Source: Dehalococcoidia bacterium (GTDB lineage: Bacteria; Chloroflexota; Dehalococcoidia; UBA2979). Taken from it: a stretch of DNA of 33,860 nt. The stretch is taken from NCBI GenBank assembly GCA_019694855.1, contig JAIBBD010000021.1, positions 1 to 33,860 on the forward strand, read 5' to 3'. Numbering within the stretch: the first letter of the stretch is position 1; each line of letters begins with the position of its first letter. The translations under genes and the position numbers were made by a program. The notes beneath the pieces are model-generated. The model was given only the letters and a program-made list of their open reading frames with translations. It had not been told where the DNA came from and ran no database searches. Shown piece by piece: positions 25,836 to 31,670 of this stretch.

Positions 25836-25859
25836 GCCCCACCCCCGTCGCGGGCACAA

Positions 25860-25891
25860 CGAAGGAGGCGGGCTCGAGCCCGCCTCCTTCG
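25860..25891. terminator. Bidirectional terminator, 32-bp perfect palindrome
   Basis: The whole interval is self-complementary (each arm CGAAGGAGGCGGGC plus a central CTCGAG-type core), between the stop of the enoyl-CoA hydratase gene (25835) and the stop of the convergent propeller gene (25896). A short GTTT follows on the plus side. Strong structure and tail-to-tail position argue for termination in both directions. Confidence 0.8.
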
Positions 25892-25895
25892 CGTT

Positions 25896-28724
25896 TCATA
25901 TCCCGTTCGTGATCACTGCGTACACAATCCGGCCATCCGGCAGCCAGCCCAGGACCCGCATCTCATGCCCCGTCGACTGCTTCACCAGCTCGTACGCCCC
26001 CGACCCATCGAGGCCCACGACCACGATTCCGAGTGCGCCCGGCACACCAGGGCCCTCGCTGCCAAGGTACGCGACGCGCCTCGAGTCCGGCGACCACACG
26101 ATTGACGTCGCCACCGGTCCCCTGCTACCCAGCCCCACCCCACTCGCGAGCCGCCACGAACCGTCGAGTTGCAGCTCGAATAGCCCGAACGCCGTCAGCG
26201 CGACGAGGCGCTGCCCGTCGGGTGAACGGCTGAGCTGCACCGAACTCCGCCAGCCTCCAGGCGAGGGCTGCCGGTCGGTCACGACCCGCGCATCGCCCGA
26301 GGCCGGGTCGATACGCCAAAGCTTGTCGCCCGCGACGACCTCGAAGGTTCCGCCGGGGCCGTAGGTCGCGGACGAGACGATGCCGATGCCGGCGGGGTGG
26401 CCGAGGCGCCGCAGCGGGATGCGGACCGTCGATCGCGTGAGCACATCCACCGCAACGAGGACGTCCCCGTCCGGAAACAACACCCGTTTCCCATCGACGG
26501 ACATCGCGAGGTACATGCCCTTCATCTGCGAGCTGGTGGCGACCGAAGACGTAACTGCCCCGGTTCTCAACTCGAGGAGCTGCAGCGTGACCTCGGGCTT
26601 TGACGGTCCTGGCACCCAGTACGCGGCGACCGAGCGGTCTGGCGAGACTGCCACGGCCGTCTCGAGCGCCGTCTCCGGACGCGCCTCTCCCTGCTGCGGC
26701 AGCGGCGTGACCGTTCCATCGGCGAACGAAGACCACGCCCATCCGGCCTGGTAGTCGAGTACGAACGCCGCCGATGCGTCCCGGACGCCGACGACTCGCG
26801 CGTCCGGCCGCACGTACCCGAGGACCGTCTGCCCCGAACCGTCGGGCGCAACCGCGATCACCGGGCTCGTCCGCCCCGCCGCCTGGGCGACCGCCAGCCG
26901 GTTGCCGTCCGGCGACGGCCGCACTGAGAACCACGTCGACCCGCGCCACTTTGCCGGCATCAGTACGCGAGGGGGTTCGAGCCCCCGCACGCTCAGCAGG
27001 CCCTCAGGCGACGACAGCAGGTAGCGCACGGCATCAACCGTCCCGAGGGCCACGCTGTCCTCGATCGTCCGCACGATCGCCCCGTCCGCAAGGTCGATCA
27101 CATCGATGCCGCTCCGCCCCACGTCGCATCCAACACAACTGCTCCACTGCTTGAACAGTGCGCGACCGTCCGAGGAGACCCACATCGGACCGTACGCGTA
27201 ATGCCCGTCACGCGGCGCAACGACAAGCCGCGCGGACTTCGAGGCGATGTCGATCACCTGAATGCTCGTGTCAGGCGGGTACATCTGTCCGTTCAAGGGG
27301 GCGAACATCGAGACGACGAGCGAGGTCCCGTCCGGGGTCCACGACATCGACGTCAGTGACTGCAGTCGTCCCGGCGCGCCCGGCGCCGGGTACGACGCGA
27401 CGACACGATCCTCGAGGCGAAGCGGGAGCGGCCCGTCCCGGTCGAACACGGAAATCTTGCTGGCGGGCTCCGATGGGTCCCACCATGCGAGCGCGAACCG
27501 CCGACCGTCGGGTGAGACGGCCGCTCCCGGCGAGGTCAGCACCCGTCCCTGAGCAACCTCGTCGAGAAGGTGCGTCGCCGTCCCGGTCCCGACACCGATC
27601 CGCACCAGTTCGTTCTGCGGCGCGGCGTTCTCCGTCGGGAGTTCCCTGAGCGCCGCGATCGCCCACGTCGAGTCCGGCGACCACGCCACTCGTTCAAACG
27701 GCAATTCCACGTCGAGGCGGATCGGGCCACCGTCGCTCGCGAGCATCAACGTTCGATCGCCCGCGATGAGTACCGCGCTCGAGTCCGGCGCCCAGCTCAC
27801 TGGCCCTGGGTCGAGGCGGCTCGCCGCGACATCGATCAACTTCGAACGTTCCGCGTCGTAAAAGCGGATCCGCTTCGGCGCGTCATACAGGCGGTCGATG
27901 ACGACGAATGCCCGGCCGTCCGGCGCACCGTAGAGCGAGACCGGCAGCTCCACCTCGAACAGCGCAGTGACCGCGCCAGTCGTGGGGTCGCCGGCGACCA
28001 CCCAGTCCCGGCCCTCACGCGCCTGTACCCACACCACGCGCGCCGCCTCGCCGGGCTTCGCCCCGGGGACCCACGCCATGCCCTGGCTCTCGAGCGCCGG
28101 CCAGCGCGCCGGATCCCCCGGCCGGTCGACGTTCAGCACCGTCAGCTCGTACTCGATCGCCGGTAGCGGCAGCCCGGGGCGCGTGTCGAGGCCTGCGCTG
28201 GCCGCTACCCGCCAGCTGTCCTGTAGCATCCCCGATTGGCCGTCGACGTGAAGGTCCGGCCGCCAGAAGCCCGCCAGCGGGAACGTGACCGTTCCCGTCC
28301 AACGCAGCCCGTCGGCGTCCCGAGTGGCAGCCAGCGGGACCAGCAACTGCGCCGGCCCGTCGGGCGCATCGAGGTCGACGCGGAGTTCCGCCGCTAGGTG
28401 TTCGACTGGCTCACGCTCCCACGTCCCCGCGGCGCAACCCGGCGCGCTCACCACGATGGGCGTCGGCACATTGACCCGCAGCAGCGAGGCGCCGGGCCCG
28501 AAGTTCGAGGTGAAGAGGCAGTCGGCGGGGAGCTGCGGCACCACGAACGCCGCGGTCGCCGTCACCTTCGGCGACGTCTCCACGTCCTCGGGCGGCTTAC
28601 GATCGCCGCCCCTGGAGGTTACGAAAATCAACGAGACAAGTGACACCGCGGCCAGCGCCATCCCCGCCCACAGCGCCACCAGCAGGCGGTCGGATTCGAC
28701 GACGCGACGGAGCAGCGGGCGCAC
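25896..28724 (-). CDS. Membrane-anchored TolB/WD40-like beta-propeller protein
   Basis: A protein of about 942 aa with a short cytoplasmic head, one membrane helix (about 14-35, LLVALWAGMALAAVSLVSLI) and a large outside part. After a Thr/Pro-rich linker comes a beta domain (about 45-200), then many 40-60-residue repeats with propeller landmarks: WAPDSSAVLIAG, WSPDSTWAIAAL, VSPDGRRFALAWW, WTPDGTSLVVSMF, PSPDGNRLAVAQ, VSPDRSVAAYWV, RSPDGQRLVAL, WSPDSRRVAYLG. The number suggests two propellers. I do not recognise a named family. Start: GTG 28724 has GGAGGAGG 8 bp upstream; GTG 28742 with a weaker site would add six residues. A stop lies in frame just upstream of that. It may be a sensor, scaffold or periplasmic binding protein. 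It is divergent from the second hydrolase unit. Confidence 0.8.
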   Translation of the reverse strand: MRPLLRRVVESDRLLVALWAGMALAAVSLVSLIFVTSRGGDRKPPEDVETSPKVTATAAFVVPQLPADCLFTSNFGPGASLLRVNVPTPIVVSAPGCAAGTWEREPVEHLAAELRVDLDAPDGPAQLLVPLAATRDADGLRWTGTVTFPLAGFWRPDLHVDGQSGMLQDSWRVAASAGLDTRPGLPLPAIEYELTVLNVDRPGDPARWPALESQGMAWVPGAKPGEAARVVWVQAREGRDWVVAGDPTTGAVTALFEVELPVSLYGAPDGRAFVVIDRLYDAPKRIRFYDAERSKLIDVAASRLDPGPVSWAPDSSAVLIAGDRTLMLASDGGPIRLDVELPFERVAWSPDSTWAIAALRELPTENAAPQNELVRIGVGTGTATHLLDEVAQGRVLTSPGAAVSPDGRRFALAWWDPSEPASKISVFDRDGPLPLRLEDRVVASYPAPGAPGRLQSLTSMSWTPDGTSLVVSMFAPLNGQMYPPDTSIQVIDIASKSARLVVAPRDGHYAYGPMWVSSDGRALFKQWSSCVGCDVGRSGIDVIDLADGAIVRTIEDSVALGTVDAVRYLLSSPEGLLSVRGLEPPRVLMPAKWRGSTWFSVRPSPDGNRLAVAQAAGRTSPVIAVAPDGSGQTVLGYVRPDARVVGVRDASAAFVLDYQAGWAWSSFADGTVTPLPQQGEARPETALETAVAVSPDRSVAAYWVPGPSKPEVTLQLLELRTGAVTSSVATSSQMKGMYLAMSVDGKRVLFPDGDVLVAVDVLTRSTVRIPLRRLGHPAGIGIVSSATYGPGGTFEVVAGDKLWRIDPASGDARVVTDRQPSPGGWRSSVQLSRSPDGQRLVALTAFGLFELQLDGSWRLASGVGLGSRGPVATSIVWSPDSRRVAYLGSEGPGVPGALGIVVVGLDGSGAYELVKQSTGHEMRVLGWLPDGRIVYAVITNGI

Positions 28725-28794
28725 GGAAGCGGCCTCCTCCACATCACAACGCCTCGCGCCGTCCTCGGGTTCCCGCCGCTCGTGGGCGACGTAC

Positions 28795-28800
28795 TACACT
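28795..28800 (+). promoter_or_regulatory. candidate -10 element (TACACT) before the leader ORF and hydrolase
   Basis: TACACT lies 31 bp before the ATG of the 15-codon leader ORF, a fitting distance. The nearest -35-like hexamer (TTCCCG, 28770-28775) is weak and 19 bp away. Confidence 0.3.
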
Positions 28801-28830
28801 GCACGCACACCCGGACGAGGAGCGAACCCC

Positions 28831-28878
28831 ATGGCCTGCAACGAAACCGAGTCTACGCGCCCGAGCCGCGCCGCGTGA
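28831..28878 (+). CDS. Putative 15-codon leader peptide coupled to the downstream hydrolase
   Basis: ATG 28831 has GAGGAG about 8 bp upstream, a better ribosome site than any for the following gene. It encodes MACNETESTRPSRAA and stops at TGA 28876-28878. That stop overlaps GTG 28875, the likely start of the hydrolase, as GTGA, the same overlap style used throughout the sugar operon. It is probably a translated leader that delivers ribosomes to the weakly initiated hydrolase start. No regulatory codon run is obvious. It could instead be the original start of the hydrolase after a frameshift. Confidence 0.4.
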   Translation: MACNETESTRPSRAA

Positions 28879-29579
28879 CCACCGAACCCGAGAACCCCTC
28901 CGAGGTCGTCGTCTCGATCAAGAACGTCACCGCCCAGCTCAGCAGCGTCCCCGGGCAATTCGTCGTCACCATCCAGACCAACCACGGCGACTTCGAAGCC
29001 GTCTTCGTGCCCGTCCAGGGCCGCACAGCCTGCGTCGTCTTCATCGGCGACGAGGGCGCGCAGGGCGTCTACCGCCAGCTCAGCGAAGCGCTCGCCGAGG
29101 AGTGCGGCATCAGCTCGCTCCGCCTCCGGCCTCGCGTCGCCGGCGAGTTCACCGATGGCCTCCTCGACACCATCGCCGCCTGCTCATTCCTGAAGGGCGT
29201 GGGCGCGGAGACGGCCGTCGTCGTTGGTCACTCCTACGCGGGCGCCATCGCCGTGCGCGCGGGCACCATTTCGCCCTTCATCCGCGCCGTCGTCGCCATC
29301 GCGCCTCAGCGCTACGGCACCCAGGGCGTCGAGGAGATGTTCAAGCCGCTGTTGCTCATCCACGGCGCGAACGACGACGTCCTCCCGCCGCTTGCGTCGG
29401 ACGACGTCTATCAGCGCGCCAACCAGCCCAAAGAGATGGTGATCGTCGAAGACACCGGCCACTCGTTCGAGGGTCAGGGCCCACGCCTCTACCAGCTCAT
29501 CGACGAGTTCATCCGCGCCCACCTGAGCGACGTCGATGGCCCCATGCCACCGCCCGCCCCACCCGTGCCCGAGGCGTGA
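28875..29579 (+). CDS. Alpha/beta hydrolase-fold protein
   Basis: A protein of about 234 aa with alpha/beta-hydrolase landmarks in order: a beta-rich start (VVVSIKNVTAQLSS, VVTIQTNHGDFEAVFVPV), TACVVFIGDEGAQG, nucleophile elbow VVGHSYAGA (S120), LLLIHGANDDVLPP with the acid (D167/D168) and DTGHSFEGQG with the catalytic His (H196). The C-terminus ends in a Pro-rich tail (PPPAPPVPEA). The start is uncertain. GTG 28875 overlaps the stop of a short upstream ORF that has a strong ribosome site. GTG 28782 would add 31 residues with no hydrolase character. There are no membrane segments. The divergent neighbour is the propeller protein. The substrate is unknown. Confidence 0.8.
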   Translation: MTTEPENPSEVVVSIKNVTAQLSSVPGQFVVTIQTNHGDFEAVFVPVQGRTACVVFIGDEGAQGVYRQLSEALAEECGISSLRLRPRVAGEFTDGLLDTIAACSFLKGVGAETAVVVGHSYAGAIAVRAGTISPFIRAVVAIAPQRYGTQGVEEMFKPLLLIHGANDDVLPPLASDDVYQRANQPKEMVIVEDTGHSFEGQGPRLYQLIDEFIRAHLSDVDGPMPPPAPPVPEA

Positions 29580-29614
29580 CGGCCGCCGGGGTCACACGCG
29601 AGTCACAGGTGAGG

Positions 29615-29843
29615 TCAGACCGTCGCCATGAGCGGGGCGACGATCAGCAGCACCGCGACGACGCCGAGCAGACCTGAGACCAGCATCAATGGCGGGCTGA
29701 TCTCTCCGCCGATACGTGCCCCGAGGCGCCTCAGCGCCCCTCGCGCTGTCCGGCGTCCCGGAGCGGAACCCGCCGCACACCACCCACACCGCGAACCCGA
29801 CCAGCGCCACCAGCAGCGCAAGTACCAGGACCGTGACGCCGAT
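29615..29843 (-). pseudogene. Frameshifted small two-helix membrane protein
   Basis: On the minus strand one frame gives a hydrophobic helix (VTVLVLALLVALVGFAVWVV) followed by CGGFRSGTPDSARG. The text then makes sense only in the neighbouring frame as ALRRLGARIGGEISPP and a second helix (LMLVSGLLGVVAVLLIVAPL), ending at TGA 29615-29617. Together this is a coherent protein of about 75 residues with two membrane spans and a basic loop, broken by one base between about 29700 and 29765. No standard start codon precedes the first helix in its frame: ATC 29843 sits 10 bp after GGAGG, and GTG 29850 is out of frame. So it is either a decayed gene or a sequence with one or two indel errors. No family recognised. 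Confidence 0.42.
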
Positions 29844-29870
29844 CCTGCACCCCCCTCCGCTGCTTCGAGG

Positions 29871-29901
29871 CTAGTACCCGCGCTCAGCCGCCCCGTGACA
29901 A
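29871..29901 (-). promoter_or_regulatory. candidate promoter for the broken small membrane gene
   Basis: On the minus strand TTGTCA (29901-29896) and TACTAG (29876-29871) are 19 bp apart, followed by GGAGG at 29858-29854. The -35 is one base from consensus; the spacing is long. The rest of 29844-30011 holds nothing else I recognise. Confidence 0.35.
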
Positions 29902-30011
29902 TCCGCTACCGTTCGCCGCATCGGCCGCGCCGACTTCATGCCTGCGCTCCGTCGCCACCGGACGTACGATGCGCTCGCCCACCGGCCTCACTGAGAAAGC
30001 GATCGATTCAC

Positions 30012-30911
30012 GTGCTGGACGTCTTCTTCGATGTCGTCCTCCCCGTCGCACTCGTCGCCGTCATCGGCGGCGCCGTGGGTCGCTGGCAGAACGTCCCCGT
30101 CGCCCCGATCTCCGTGCTCGTCTTCTACCTGTTCAGCCCCGCGCTCGTCTTCCACTCACTCGCGACCACCGAGGTCTCCGCGAGCGTTTCGGTGCGCATC
30201 GTCGGCGTCCTGCTCGCCACCTACGTCGCGACGTACACCGTCGCGACTGCATGGTCCCTCGTCGCGCGGCACGACCAGTCGTTTCGGGCCGCTTTCGCGC
30301 TGAGCGTCATCACCCCGAACCTCGGCAACATGGGGCTTCCCGTCGCCTTCCTGGCCTTTGGCCAGGCGGGCCTCGACATCGCCGTGATGAACTTCGTCGC
30401 CGGAGCCATCCTCACCTACACCGTCGGCATCTTCGTCGCCTCGATGGCGTCCGGCACCCGCGTCGACGCCTTGCGCGCACCCTTTCGCTACCCGGTGCTG
30501 TACGCCGCCGCTGCCGGCGTCCTCGTGAACGCGCTGGGCGTCGATCTCCCCACCGCCGTCGACGCACCCGCCGCGAGCCTCGCGAACGCGGCCGTGCCCG
30601 CCATGCTCGTCGTCCTCGGCCTGCAACTGCGGCAGGCCGCCGGCCTCGACCACCTGGTCGACACCGTCATGGTGAACGCGACCCGCTTCCTCGTGGCGCC
30701 CGTCTCGGCCTGGTTCGCTGGCACCGCCCTCGGACTGCGTGGCGACACCCGAGGGACACTCGTCGTCCTCGCCGCCATGCCGACCGCGGTGGTGGCCACC
30801 ATCCTCGCGACCGAGTTTCGAGCGGCCCCCGCGTTCGTCACACGGGCGGTCGTCACGACTACTGTCACGAGCATGCTGACGCTCACGGTGCTCATCGCCC
30901 TCGTGCGCTGA
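30012..30911 (+). CDS. AEC-family (auxin efflux carrier-like) permease
   Basis: A 299-aa integral membrane protein with about ten hydrophobic helices in two halves, typical of the AEC family of secondary transporters for small organic anions such as malate or malonate. Characteristic text: VVLPVALVAVIGGAVGR in helix 1, FYLFSPALVFHSL in helix 2, the conserved N-G-x-P region SVITPNLGNMGLPVAFLAFG, and the second-half equivalents VLVNALGVDLPTAVD and MLVVLGLQL. The C-terminus has AAMPTAVVATILATEF, a family hallmark. GTG 30012 is chosen because the first helix starts three residues later. The frame is open far upstream, but that text is Arg/Pro-rich and non-coding in look. The ribosome site is weak. 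It stands alone; the substrate is not predictable. Confidence 0.87.
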   Translation: MLDVFFDVVLPVALVAVIGGAVGRWQNVPVAPISVLVFYLFSPALVFHSLATTEVSASVSVRIVGVLLATYVATYTVATAWSLVARHDQSFRAAFALSVITPNLGNMGLPVAFLAFGQAGLDIAVMNFVAGAILTYTVGIFVASMASGTRVDALRAPFRYPVLYAAAAGVLVNALGVDLPTAVDAPAASLANAAVPAMLVVLGLQLRQAAGLDHLVDTVMVNATRFLVAPVSAWFAGTALGLRGDTRGTLVVLAAMPTAVVATILATEFRAAPAFVTRAVVTTTVTSMLTLTVLIALVR

Positions 30912-30991
30912 CTGAGCACAAGGGCCGAACGCTCCTCGCTGCCGGCGCCCGGCGACTGCAAAATGGGCACGATGAATTTGCGGCTGGCGTG

Positions 30992-31000
30992 TGCTAGTCT
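30992..31000 (+). promoter_or_regulatory. candidate extended -10 (TGCTAGTCT) of the lipoprotein gene
   Basis: TG, one base, then TAGTCT at 30995-31000, 60 bp before the GTG start and inside the 148-bp gap after the permease gene. The -35 region is not recognisable. Confidence 0.3.
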
Positions 31001-31059
31001 GCCGCATCGCGATTCGGGGGCGAGATCGATGGTCTCGCCGGGGGGAAGGGGCTGCGGCC

Positions 31060-31563
31060 GTGCGACGGAACGTGAAGATCTTGAGTGTGGGATTGCTCGT
31101 GCTCTTCGTGGCCTTCGGCGCCATGGCCTGCAAGAAGCGCGAGCCCGTGACCAGCAGCTCCATCGTCACCAACACCGGAGGCGCCGCCGCCGTCCAGACC
31201 CAGGCTGCCGAGGTCACCTCCGTGAAGGGCACCGTCGAGGCCAAGGGCGGCAGCAATGTCACCGGCACCGCGGAGCTCAGCCCTGGCACGCCGGGCACGA
31301 AGGTCGTGGTCACGGTAAAGGGCCTCACCGGGAACCAGTACGTTGCGTACATCTACCACGGCAGTTGCGATGGCGCGGGTGAGCGGCACGGCCCGCTGTC
31401 CGCCTTCCAGGCCGATGGCGACAACTTCACGTCCACGACGAACTTCATCTCCCTCGCCCTCAACCACTTCGCGGGGGAGCCGCACTTCCTCGTCATCCAC
31501 ACCGGGACGAGCGACAACGTCGGCACGGCCGTCGCCTGTGCGGAACTGAAGAACGCCTCCTGA
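31060..31563 (+). CDS. Putative lipoprotein with CHRD/Cu-Zn-SOD-like beta domain
   Basis: A 167-aa exported protein. It starts with basic residues (MRRNVK), a hydrophobic helix (ILSVGLLVLFVAFGA) and MAC, giving a probable lipidation Cys at 24, though the lipobox is not ideal. A Ser/Thr/Ala-rich linker follows, then about 110 residues with the rhythm of CHRD/superoxide-dismutase-like beta sandwiches: GTAELSPGTPGTKVVVTVKGL, YVAYIYHGSCDG, SISL-type strand, HFLVIHTGTSDNVGTAVACAEL. The two cysteines (in HGSC and VACAEL) match the usual disulfide pair. The copper-ligand histidines of a true SOD are not all visible, so enzyme activity is doubtful. GTG 31060 has AAGGGG upstream and places the signal peptide at the start. 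A strong hairpin follows. Confidence 0.75.
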   Translation: MRRNVKILSVGLLVLFVAFGAMACKKREPVTSSSIVTNTGGAAAVQTQAAEVTSVKGTVEAKGGSNVTGTAELSPGTPGTKVVVTVKGLTGNQYVAYIYHGSCDGAGERHGPLSAFQADGDNFTSTTNFISLALNHFAGEPHFLVIHTGTSDNVGTAVACAELKNAS

Positions 31564-31610
31564 CACTCGCCCGGCCGGGCCCCCGGCCACGCGCCTAGAG
31601 GCATCGCACA

Positions 31611-31643
31611 AAGAAGAGGGAGGCCGGCGGCCTCCCTCTTCTT
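31611..31643. terminator. Bidirectional terminator with 15-bp perfect stem
   Basis: Arms 31611-31625 (AAGAAGAGGGAGGCC) and 31629-31643 are fully complementary with a 3-base loop. A/T at the outer stem ends gives a TTCTT-type tail on both strands. It lies between the lipoprotein stop (31563) and the convergent MMPL stop (31671). Confidence 0.85.
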
Positions 31644-31670
31644 GTACCTGAACCGAGGTGACAGACCCCG

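Noticed and set aside
28782-28874. Longer hydrolase start at GTG 28782
   Set aside because: No ribosome site, no hydrolase-like residues, and it overlaps the candidate promoter and leader ORF.
29628-30011. Upstream extension of the AEC permease by about 128 codons
   Set aside because: Arg/Pro-rich, not membrane-like, and runs antisense to the broken two-helix gene.
31573-31588. Small hairpin GGCCGGG/CCCGGCC after the lipoprotein gene
   Set aside because: The 2-base loop is too tight, and a much better terminator lies 23 bp on.
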